The notes under the pieces are model-generated. The model was given only the letters and a program-made list of their open reading frames with translations, was not told the DNA's origin and made no database searches. From Malurus cyaneus samueli (taxonomy: Eukaryota > Chordata > Aves > Passeriformes > Maluridae): a stretch of DNA of 64,000 nt. The DNA lies in contig CM019237.1 of assembly GCA_009741485.1 (NCBI GenBank), forward strand, positions 52,936,252-53,000,251, read 5' to 3'. The translations under genes and the position numbers were made by a program. Every line of letters starts with the position of its first letter. Position 1 is the first letter of the stretch. This document shows positions 26,063 to 37,200 of the stretch, in pieces.

Positions 26063-26889
26063 AAAACATTTAGTTATATGTAATACCTGTGAGTATCATG
26101 ATTAGTGAATAATGTAATATACCTGGTCAGTAAAATCAAAACCTTAGAAGTATGTAGTATTTTATCCACAATGCAGTCTCATCCCAAATAAACTACGGTA
26201 ACTAAGGCACAAAAATGAGATCATGGGGTATCTTAAAAAGATGCAGGACAAATGGGTCCCAACTGAACTTTTTTTCTTTATGATAGTATGTTAGCAGCGT
26301 AAACTGTTTCTAAGATTAGGCATCAGGAAAGGCTGTTAAACACCATTTATAATCCACAGTGTTGAGAATCAATGACATCCCATTGTGGTATGTGAAAATA
26401 AAATAAAGTGAGATTGAGGCCTTGGATGTGTCAGGATACATGAGATCGTGAATTTTGCTTACATTTGGTTGTCAACAATATGTAAATTGTCAACAATATA
26501 TACATATATACATTTAAAATGTGTACAGCACTCCCTGACAGACATAGAATGTATTTACATGAGTAGTCAAGGAGATCAAAACACAACAGTACCGACAGTG
26601 ATGCACCTCTTGATTCCAAATGGCATCCACAAAAAATCTAGTCTTGCAGATTCTTGTCATTGTTACCTTCCCCAAAACCCACATTCAGGAATTTCTTCAG
26701 CTGTCTTGTACTTTCATACTCAGAGGAACACGTCGCTGTCCTCATGACTGCTTGAAAGTGCTACAAGGGAGAGAAATTATTCCAACAGAGGGATACTTTC
26801 TGTCTGATCCAACGTCATTACATGCAAAATAAAAAGTGACTGTCACCAGGCACAGGATGTGCTTCCACACTAAATGATTAGACACCTGA
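26063..26889. other. Intergenic DNA, no gene seen
   Basis: It contains a short imperfect duplication at about 26470-26505 (TTGTCAACAATAT occurring after GTCAACAATATGTAAA). The rest is unassigned. Confidence 0.4.
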
Positions 26890-27036
26890 TCAGCCACTTA
26901 AGGCTGGTCTTTGTCCATTAATGTTCCAACTTCTCAAGGTTTTCAATACCTTCTTTTGAGTGGCTTCAATATCTTGCCAATCACTCCCCAGGGCAATGAC
27001 TGTGAAGCATAACCAAGCCCTTGGGGGAATGATAAC
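26890..27036 (-). other. Unrecognised protein-like block C (possible terminal exon)
   Basis: After a pyrimidine-rich acceptor (TTCTTGTTCTTCCAG|GTT) 48 codons stay open to a TGA at 26892-26890. The product begins VIIPPRAWLCFTVIALGSDW and is followed by a charged QKKVLKTL helix-like part. A good internal donor-like AAG|GTATTG also exists, so it could be an internal exon. I do not recognise the protein. It is on the same strand as C2CD5 and about 1.1 kb downstream of its stop, beyond the best poly(A) signal. The assembly gap lies between it and block B. It may be a real exon, a decayed exon or chance. Confidence 0.3.
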
Positions 27037-27084
27037 CTGGAAGAACAAGAAAAATGTCAGCATAGCATACAGTCACTGACATGA

Positions 27085-27090
27085 TTTATT
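27085..27090 (-). terminator. C2CD5: Candidate poly(A) signal AATAAA for C2CD5
   Basis: The plus strand reads TTTATT, giving AATAAA on the minus strand (GTTCAAATAAATCATG). It lies about 1.07 kb after the C2CD5 stop codon and is the only canonical hexamer I noticed between the stop and 26900. It sits next to the N gap, so other signals may be hidden. Confidence 0.4.
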
Positions 27091-27107
27091 TGAACTTTCC
27101 TGTGTGA

Positions 27108-27127
27108 NNNNNNNNNNNNNNNNNNNN
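27108..27127. other. Assembly gap of 20 N
   Basis: Exactly 20 N. The right flank is A/C-rich (CCAAACAAAACCCCCAAAC), a type of sequence that often breaks assemblies. The true gap length is unknown. Confidence 1.
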
Positions 27128-27320
27128 CCAAACAAAACCCCCAAACAAAACCTTGAACACAAAAGCAACTTGCAGGAACCAGTGTCACACGTATACACCA
27201 ATCTCCAAGTAGCCAGGCATTTAAACGGGAGGGAGGCTGCAGAATAACCTCTGCACAACTGATTTTTGAGGGACTGTTTATGTCATCCTTGAAATAGATC
27301 CTGTCTTAAGAAAATGAACC

Positions 27321-27481
27321 TCAGGACAATTCTTTCCCAAAGTCTTCAGTAACAAAAAGATCTGCTTTGTCAATACTGAAGTGAACATCTTGTAATAGCA
27401 CCAGACACACCCTGGAACTTTTTGTTGCATTTTGAGGGTTTCTTCCCACCACAGCGATGCCCAGGATCACAGCATTGTGGT
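27321..27481 (-). other. Unrecognised protein-like block B
   Basis: After an acceptor AAAAGCTCCCAG|ACC, 52 codons plus two leading bases stay open to a TGA at 27323-27321. The product contains HNAVILGIAVVGRNPQNA and then SSRVCLVLLQDVHFSIDKAD, alternating hydrophobic residues as in beta strands. The two leading bases complete the codon left by the donor of block A, so A and B join in frame. A weak internal donor (CTTTTT|GTTACT) would join block C in phase 0. Family unknown to me. Confidence 0.3.
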
Positions 27482-27489
27482 CTGGGAGC

Positions 27490-27573
27490 TTTTAAAAAAT
27501 AATTTAAAAAAAAACAAACAACACCCCCCAGCCCCCCAAATATAAAACAAAAACAAAAACAAAAAAAAAAAAG
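27490..27573 (+). repeat. A-rich low-complexity tract
   Basis: A runs with interspersed C (AAAAACAAACAACACCCCCC and repeated AAAAAC units) followed by an A12 run. It lies between blocks A and B. Confidence 0.8.
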
Positions 27574-27608
27574 AAAAATACTTCTAATGTGCAGAAATTC
27601 AAACTAAC

Positions 27609-27758
27609 TTTTTGGTGCTGCTTTTTCCTCTTTACACTCTGCGATGTAGGGGAAGTTCAGAGTCCAGCCCAGGTTTTCTTGGCCTGCACAAAAATCTCTC
27701 CCTTTTTCATCAAAGGTTTCCAACACAAACTTCTCAGTCACCTCCCGCCCACCACGAC
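27609..27758 (-). other. Unrecognised protein-like block A
   Basis: An open block of 49 codons, bounded by a candidate acceptor (ATGCTCAGCTCAG|GTCG) and a candidate donor (CCAAAAA|GTTAGT). The product contains GGREVTEKFVLETFDEKGR, then CAGQENLGWTLNFPYIAEC, and ends in EEKAAPK. It has a soluble-domain appearance with two Cys. An ATG at 27784-27786 opens the same frame, directly after a stop, so it could also be a first coding exon. I do not recognise the family. It lies 404 bp after the C2CD5 stop on the same strand, so the 3' UTR of C2CD5 would contain it if the poly(A) signal at 27090 is used. Confidence 0.35.
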
Positions 27759-28161
27759 CTGAGCTGAGCATCAGAACCGACAACATTCAAACTCTGAAAT
27801 GGTTCTGAATCACAACGTATCATGGTCCCGCTGAACAGCTCAAAAATGCAACAGAATTTTTCCTTCCTTCCACAGTTCCACGTGATGCCTGCAATTCTAA
27901 TCCATGCTCTCCCCTGTCAGTACTTCAACTGCTGCCTGGTTTCACAGAGGCCACGAATTGTAACAGAAGAACCAGAGCACACCTGCCAGTTCAGTGGTCT
28001 GCCTTAAAGAAGTTAAATGGTAACAAAAAAACCCAGTGATTGTCTTGGATTTTGGCTACGAATGTCATGGAGAGATACTGACTTTGAAGATGCAAACCTA
28101 AACATTCCCACGTTTTAAATAATCTTTACATATAGCAGAGACTACTTCACTTGCTCTGCCT

Positions 28162-28293
28162 TCATGTCGTGACATCTCCTGCAGAGCTCGTGGGCTGAGG
28201 AGCAGCTGTAGAAGGCTGCACTGGCAGCATTTCCAACTCGGATTCACGGACAAAGATGACGGCATCACCACTGACATTTATCAAACACTGAGC
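28162..28293 (-). CDS. C2CD5: C2CD5 last coding exon with stop codon
   Basis: 43 codons plus TGA (28164-28162). The acceptor is TTTTCTTCAG|GCT. It encodes AQCLINVSGDAVIFVRESEL, then a Pro/Ser/Thr/Gln-rich tail ending GDVTT. The human tail is different in its middle but also ends in VTT. The 3' UTR continues leftwards. Confidence 0.97.
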   Translation of the reverse strand, partial: AQCLINVSGDAVIFVRESELEMLPVQPSTAAPQPTSSAGDVTT

Positions 28294-31200
28294 CTGAAGA
28301 AAAGATAATACCCAGTTACCAAACATTAAACAATCATCTATTTTATGTTTACTTACATCTTCTAGATATAACTACACAGAAAGATCAAAAGAGATTGGGA
28401 GAAGGACAAATTATTAGAATTTGTTCAACCTCCGCCACATTTTCTATCCATTCACTTGCGTGCTACCAAACATGCAGATGGATTCTTGGAAGACCATCAC
28501 AGATGAAATCTCTGGATATCTGTGCTTGCTTTCATTATGGTTTTGAACATATTTAATTTACCAAATATTCTTATTGTCATTACTAATTAAAGTTTGTCCC
28601 TCTATGTACAAAATGGAGCATTTTATATCTGCAGCTCCATGTATTTTTACATGAAGTTAGGATGGAAATCCTACACTGCAACATCAGAAATACCACCTAA
28701 GTTCTGCACTACTGTACAACTGTTTCCTGCAATTAACTTCATTCTAGCAAGCTCAGTTCTTTCACCCATCTGGGTATTTATGAAGCATCCTCATAATTTT
28801 GTGTTAATACAAGAACACTCTTGGATTTTTCAAACATTATCCCGAGATATCCAGAAATGTCGTGCAGATATGGCTCTACAGCACTGCTGGCTTTTAAAGA
28901 CATCAAATGTGTACTTGTATCATACTAACCACAACAGCACTTGTTATTTCACATCTTAACGTACCTGATTTTTGTTTGGGTTCTCCATGAACACACACTG
29001 CTTCATTATGTATGAGACAACTGCATTCCCTCCCAGAGCTGCAACGTGAGCTCTCACCATGGCAAACACTTCAGCAATAAAAGCATGGAGGAAACCACTG
29101 ACACCACCCTCCTAGAATGGAAAAAATATACACTACATGTTATATTAGGTCTAGCTACAAGATGCTGAGTACTTATCTTACATATTTATCAGCTGAATAA
29201 TTCAGTAAATCCTAAATGGTGTGGAGAACTTAAAAGCCATTCACTGTTTAATGGGTCACAGTTACAAATCAGATGGAGAGACCATTTACGGGGGCCTGGA
29301 GTGATGGGACAAGGGGGAATAGCTTCAAACTGACAGGTATAGACTGGACACTGGGACGAAATTCTTCCCTGTGAGGGTGGTGAGGCCCTGGCATAGGCTG
29401 TGCAGAGAAGCTGTGGATGCCCCTGGATCCCTGGTAATGCCCAAGGCCAGGCTGGATGGGGTGAAAAATGGAAGAATTTAAATTGATGTGAAAGGAGAAG
29501 GAAAACAACCGAGTATGGATTTTCCTAGAAAATCCTTATGAAAGAATGTGAGCAACCACACTGTGGGGAAAAACGTATCGCACACAAACCAGGTAACCAA
29601 TCAAAGAAATAAAAATCCACAGAAAATGCCGAGAAAAGAGACTCCTCAAAACAGAGCTCATTCTTGGTTCAAAATACCAATAAGATGGCAAAATTCAAGT
29701 GAAAGGCAAGACCACCAGACTTCCCACATGTCTCTGTGTGTGTGCCACTGGAAGAAATGGAACAGGCAGGTAGAAGAAGAGGTTGAACTAAACTGAATTT
29801 TTAAGAGCTGTACTCATTCCTGAAAGTGTAATGTACCCTGAACAGAATCATAAAGTCTTTAAAAAACCTATCTTGAATGAAAATTTACCAGCAAAAAGGA
29901 CAGGTATAAAATTATCAAACCCAGTATAAAGCAAGAATTAAGTCAACTGGAGCCAGAAATCAAAATCCAACGCAAGTTCATAATTCTCATGGAATAATAC
30001 AACATTAGATGACAACAGGTAACAAAACGACTGTAAACACCCACCCATAAACAGCAAAGCCTAAGAACAATGGATTCATCTGACTTGAAATTATCACTAG
30101 TTTTTGATTCTGGTACTTCAGCATTACCATAAGCAAAACATAAAGCAATACAAACATAAATATTGTAATTACTTTCTTGTAGGACCTGAACCACATTGCT
30201 GGAGTGGGATATAATAACTGGTCTGGTCTGACTCCCTTATAACCCAAGGCAATCTTGTAGCAGGAGTAGTTTGTGACTCAGCCTATGCAGCTGAAATAAT
30301 TTAAATTAGCTGCCCTGAGTGCTGGAAAGAGCACACTGACAGCATCCCAGGACCGCACAAACATTCCAGCTTCATGGAGGAGCGGATTCAAACACTTGAG
30401 TGACCTATCCTTGTTGGGATCCGCTATCACAGATACCAAGGCTTATCAGCTATGGAATTTGTATCTACAGAATCTGCACTCAGTACAGAAATGTCCTGTA
30501 ATCATTTCCCTGCTCTGACACCCATTTAAGAATACTCTCCTTTTCACACATGAATTTCTCAAGTTAAAAGGGAAAGTCAAAAGTAACTTGCAAGATACAA
30601 ACAAAATATTTGTCTGATTCAAGTTTCTCTAGAGAGCTCACAGCCCATTTTCATGAAGTCTGATCATTTTTATTAACATCTGCTCTGTCATTTTAGCAAT
30701 GTGTAATTAGGAAGAAACAGCACACTCTTCAGCACTGACAAATCAGGCAAGAGGTACATTCTATTTCTGTGGCCAAAAGCAAAGGTACAGCTACTGCCTA
30801 AAAGGGCAGGAAAATTACAAGGAACATGGTTTGCATTTTGGCGTGCTCAGAGGTTTATTTGTTTTCCAGATGCAGACTGGAGATCATGGTTTGAATATCA
30901 CCACTAAGCTGGTCGTGTGGACTCCACGGTGTAATTTTTGATGCTCACCCCACAAAGTTTTGTTTCAGGGAATGCACAGAATGTAATGTCAAAAATCAGC
31001 ACAACATTATCTATGACATGGGCAATGTTATATTAACTGAAGAGTTCTAAAATTCAAATACACTGTGAAAGTTCATCACTGAGCTTGTTAAACAGGAGAA
31101 GAACGGATGATTTTTTTTTTCTTTATAATTTAATTTGGGTTGAAATGATCCCAACAACTACTGCTGCTGGTCAAAGAGCCATTTTTTCCATACAGTTTTG

Positions 31201-34200
31201 TTTAAGAACTCACTGGTTTAGTGTTCTATCCAATTCAACAGCAATGGTGATTGTTAAGCAACCCATTCCTAATGGTGCCAAATACAAACCAGCTTTGTGT
31301 GCTCCATGCCAAGAGCAGCACAATGGGACCTGCTCTGCACTCAGCACCTTCCCACAAGTGACACAAATTCTACTCCCTGGTTGTGCCTCACCTCAACTCA
31401 AACCTCTGATTTTTACAATTAACAAAAAATGAATCCCTGCCACACAGCTCACCTCACGCAAAGAAGTTGTTTCTCGTATAAAAAACATGTTGATTATCCC
31501 GAGATATTTGGTTATTTTGGCCCCAGGGAGAAAGGAAAGAGGTGTCATCTTAACGACTGAGACAGTGGAATTGGTGCACGACGGGACAGAACGGTGCCGT
31601 AAGTATCCCTCAGCCAATGGACTTGCTTTTTCAAGGGAAGTAGCTGAAAAATGGGGAAAAAACAGGAGAAAATAACTATCAAGATGCATCGTTGTCCCTC
31701 AAAACACAAAAACTCTTCTTTATGGTTTTCCAAATAGCTTGGTGACAACATTCAGCTGCCTGTGATGCTCAGCCATATCACGTGAGAAAGGAAATCATCA
31801 TGCAAAGCATGCAAAAGGAGACAAGAAGCTGAAATGGCATTTATTTGGAAGAGTGGCATTCCTGCAAAAGGAAAACATTGAGGCGAGCAGCTGCACATAC
31901 AACGATCAGTTATAATGTGAAGATAAAGAAAAAGTGCCAACATTTTGAAACACATATTCTGCTGGAGGAACAAATTATAGGAAGTGTGAAAGTTGTTGTG
32001 TTTCCCCAGTGCGGCATTTTCCATTAAAACAGGTATTAATCTCTGCTAATTTAAGCAAGATAGTCAGACCTGTGGCCAAAGAACTACTAAAAACCAACTC
32101 ACCACTTGCTAATTTAGTGACCATTGCCTTGACTGTCCCCTTGGTGATTGCTTCCTGTTTCTCACCCCCAATTTTCCAAGATCATACATACACCTACATC
32201 CATGCAGTGGATGTTATACAATTAGTAGGCGTACACATGTATGGAGAACTAATTACAGCAAGACTTTAGTTTGCTTTTTATGCTACCGGTTCATCGACCC
32301 TACGTGAGCTTACAGAACGATGTCGGCAGTTTTCACACTCAGGAATTCATTCTACACGTGATCTGCAATGCTACTGCTGGGCAGGGCACTCCACTAAGTC
32401 ACCACTGGGAAATCAGAGATATGTCTCAGATTATCAGAACGTGGTAGAAACAGCCGCCTACTTGTCTTAATTGATCCGCGCCTTATGGTCTGAGCTTTCA
32501 GTTTAATGAGCTCTATCCAGCTGTTGCATCTGTCTGCAAAGGAACTGTAATCAACTGACGTTGCTGGAAACACAGACAGAAAAACAAAAGAAAAAAAAAC
32601 AGAAAAAAAATATATGGATGATGTCTCTTGCTCATCTCAATGCTCCTTTTTGAGGAAGCAATGATCCGTGTCTGAGAGAGAACAACCATCCCTTTGCAGG
32701 TCTGTTTAAAAGGAAAAGTTACAGGATAGGTTTGGACTTGTCCAAACCAAAGTACCGATTTCTGGTGATGTCCCAGCTCTGAACCAACTGCCTGAGTGGG
32801 ACTTCAGCACTGAAAAAACATGCAAATACAGTCATTAAGGACTTATGCTAGATTAGTCTTTTTTTATCTCAGTTTAGGTTGTAAGTTCTGACTTTATAAA
32901 GTTTATTTAAGCCTTTTTTAATTTTCATTTTCATTGCTTTTTTTTCCTTACAAAGAGCTGCTGATCAGGGTTTAAACTTCCCATTGATTGTCTTTATCAA
33001 TAACTAACCTACAGACTGAAAAAAAAAGCTTTGGTGATGAGGATAAGAGTCACAAGCTGAAACAACACCTCTGTTTAAACACATTAATTTTCTTTACAGA
33101 ACAGTCTTCCTTGCCCCAACATCCTCCCTCCAACATCCCTCCCATTATCATTACAACAAGAAATAAGAGTTGTTTCTGCTATGACTTTTGGTATTAGTTG
33201 CAGGAGTGTTTGCATATCTTTAAAAAAAAAAAGGGAGGGGTTGCAAACACCGTTTCTTCATTATCCTGAAGAAACGGGAGGAACACATGCTAACTTCAAA
33301 TCAACACAGGCAAAACAGCTCTCTTCAAGGGGGCTAATTTTCTGTCAGATAAAATAATACCAATGTATCTGACAGAGAGGCTGTTATTATTAACAAATCT
33401 AACTTTTATTATTAAAAACCACATCAAAATATTAGGATATCAATAAGCCACACCAGAGCATGCATTCTCAGTTAAGTAGTAAACACTTCCTGGATTAAGA
33501 CACATCCAAAAAGAGTATACCAATATCCCAAGAATGCTCATTCTGTTCTGGCCGATGACTAAATTAAGGAAACTCACCTCTCTGAGCAGCAGGAATACCT
33601 GTGTGGGAACTTGCACCCTCCAGGACTTCTAATAAAACAAAATTAATTACGTTCAGATAATCTATTAAGTAGTCAGGTAGTTCAGAACAAAAACTGCCAA
33701 GAAAGATGGGAGAGACTGTTTACAAGGGCTTGCAGTGACAGGACAAGGGGGAACGGCTTCACACTGTCAGAGAGCAGGTTTAGATTGGATATTAGGAAGG
33801 AATTCTTCCCTGGGAGGGTGCTGAGGCCCTGGCAGAGGTTGCCCAGAGAAGCTGTGGCTGCCCCATCCCTGGCAGTGTTCCAGGCCAGGCTGTATGGGGC
33901 TCTGAACAACCTGGGATAGTGGAAGGTGTCCCTGTCCAGGGCAGGGAGTTGGAATGAGATGATCTTCAAGGTCACTTCCAACCCAAACAACTCCATAATT
34001 TTATGACCCTTATAAAAGATTTTGGAGTCAAATATGAAAAAACCCCCACCCTCTATACAGTATAACTGTGTATTTTGATAACACAGAGTTAGTATAAATC
34101 ATTCACTTTACTAAACCTACCTTGCAATTTTAATATGTTCATTTATTAAAGGTCACTACCGTGTAAGATTCTAAACAACTATTTCTAAAACAACAATCCT

Positions 34201-37200
34201 ACAAAAAAGTAACAATATATTAAATAACCTGCTAAGTAAATGTAACTACAATGAAGTAGTGAAGAAATCACAGATGGAGTAATTTTCTGGCTGAAAGTCT
34301 CTGTGTAAAGCACGATATGGAATGCAGAGAACATCAGGAAAAGGGATATGTGGGAACAGTCTGCCCTCCACTGGTCAGTGCCAAGCACACAGGGAGTACA
34401 GTCCAATAACAGGTAGAGTGACACCAGCAGAAATGGTTGGATAGCTCCTCGTCTTGAAAATAAAAGATGTAGCCAATTAAAACTTAAGCATTAGAAAAAA
34501 ATGCAATAAAAATCTTATTGCTTAAATTAACCTGGCCACTGAAAATACAAGTGTGGTGAGTACCCTTCTTTACACAACTGATGTAACAGGTAAAAAAGGG
34601 AGATCAAAGATTTACAGTAATTCCCAGATATTTAATTTCCTCTCAGTAGCCATTTTAGCGAGTAGATAATCCAACAAGGGAGAAGGAATTAAAGACAACT
34701 GATTTTGATAAATTGAATTTTTAATGCAATCATAGAAGAACTGTGACAACCATTCTTGAAATGTGGCTCTATTTCAGGTAAAATAAAACGGCTGTTTAAC
34801 ACATAAAATGTGCTGCACTGTACAGATTATTTACCATACAAGTTTAGGTTCCTTTTACTTTTAAGAAATTTGCATGTAACCAGTATTTGGTAGATAAAGT
34901 ACTTCCCATCATGAAAATAATGAGATTAATTATGTGAGGCTGAGAAAATATGGAGGTATTTTATATAGGGAATTTACAGTACGAGACAAGCCTAATTAGT
35001 AGGTAATTTATAATTATGTCAAATGACAGCTAACACCCAGTAGTTTAGAGCATCTTCAATATTCTATATGCAAAGACAGAACTACTACAGGAAATATTGA
35101 CAAGAACAATCAGCGAAGCCATCCTCTGTAACTCTCAAAAATTTTGACTTCAGGAGTAAATACACCCATTATGCTTATTTAAAGCAAAGCATATTTAAAA
35201 CCTGTGACAGTACAGATATTTTAAAGCCACTGCAACTATGAAAGAGCAGAACTTACAATCAATGACAAAAACCACTTCAATATTCTTCCCCTTAACTGAC
35301 CTTTAGCTGGAGAGAATGGTTGAGAAGAAAGGGGATCAGAGCTCAGTTCCAAGGGGAATTGTAGCTGTTCTTCATTGTCTGTAGATGCTTAACAAAGAAA
35401 ACACAGCCAATTGATAATTAACCCACAAAACAAAGTTTATCAGTAATTACAAGCAGAATCTATTTTAGTCAGGTCTGACTTGAACAGGCATTTTCAATGC
35501 ATGCACAAAGTGATGCAGTTCTGGCAGAAAAAGGTGTCTGACAAAAAGTCCAGCTACAACATTGAACAGTACTCGAGTTCCACAGAAAAGGATTTGATTT
35601 AGAGTTCTCAGCAAAATCCATTCATGCATTTTAAATTTGATTCCACAGTTGGATCTAAGTCAGCTATTATAATAAAAATTAACACTTATTTCACATGAAA
35701 GAAAACACTTTATTGCTACTACTGCAGAAGTCAGCTATAACTAATGTTTTAGAAACATACGGCTCTGTTCTACTACCTAATTCCATTCTGAAGAACTGAA
35801 TATCCTCAGAGTTCTGTTTGAATTCCCACTTCCAGACTGCACACATCTCTAGTATAAGATGCTGCTTCATTAGCAAGGTGACATATGCAGATCACAGATG
35901 TCTCTCCATTCCCTCCATATCTCTGTGCTGCACAGAGCTCTAAAACCATTACTGACCTGCTTAAGGATTTTCCGGAGGTTGGTTTTTTAAAAAAAGTATT
36001 ATGAATAATTTATTTGCTATCTTAAAGTATGGACAAAATTTATACTTACAAGAACAAGTATTTTCTGATGATTTACATCACATGTTCCAAAATACAACAG
36101 AAATAATTTAATAATACTAATAATTTGTTGATTACTTAAAATAAATACCTAATACTTGACAAGTAAGTCATCCTGCTGGAGGTCAGGTACATGAACTCTA
36201 AAAAACCTTTATGGTTGAAAGAATCTCCCTGCAAAAATGTGTGTATTTGTACTTGATGATCCTTGTGGGTCCCCTTCAACTTAGATTATTCTTTGGTCTG
36301 TGATCTGTATATGTAACTGAAATTAAAATCTGGTCTCATTAGGCACTGAGATAAAAAAGGAAAGATGACTCACAACATTTACCTCTCTGCTGTGATTTTT
36401 CTGTAGGTGCTTTGTTGGCTTGTAGTGCTTGGTTTTTGTCATATGTAATGGCAACAGCTGTGACTGCAATCTGCAAATCAGAAATATTTGGCATATTAGA
36501 TAAGTTGATCTCATCTGCAATCTGAAAAGTAATTTTACAAACAAGCAGTTTTTTGCATAGAAACATAATAGGGAAAAAATCATCTAAGAATTCACCAGCA
36601 GTAAATCAAATCCTAGCCCAGTTTATCCTGAGCAGCAAATGTTAAAGGCTCGAATTAGGGCCACACCTTTGTGCTAGAAGTTAAAAGATGCAATTCACTT
36701 ACCTGAACTAATTCATCCTCTGGCAGAGCAACTGTAAAGTTTACATGGCAAAGACAGCAGGGAACCATAGACCGGAGCTTAAAATACAAACTCTGTTGAA
36801 GACAGGATATTATTCTGTGTTACTCAGAAAAAAAGGGTGGTTTATTTCAGAGAAATTAAGGATCAAAACTCTTTTTATAGTAGAAATCATCTAATGATAT
36901 TAATTTTTTCTTGAAGAATTAGATGTGTGAAAAGTCAGGACAGAATGCCATCTACTGTGGAGTTTTCTATTTCTAGAGTACACTGCCAGCCAAAGGACTC
37001 CTTCAGATTCCAAAAGCTATGGAAATCCCTAATATACTAAAAAGGCTGAACCTATCTTTATAGCAACTTACAGACTAATTACAGACACTCTGCATTCTAT
37101 TTCCAAAATTATGTGTCACATGCTATTTTCAGTATAGCTGAATTTTACTTGGCTTTCATTTGAACACTTGAAAAAATATTTGAAATAAGATTCTTACCTT

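Noticed and set aside
27609..28161. Block A as an alternative C-terminus of C2CD5
   Set aside because: The standard last exon is intact with a conserved end and stop; joining the previous exon (29111-28965, phase 0) to block A (needing one base before it) would break the frame.
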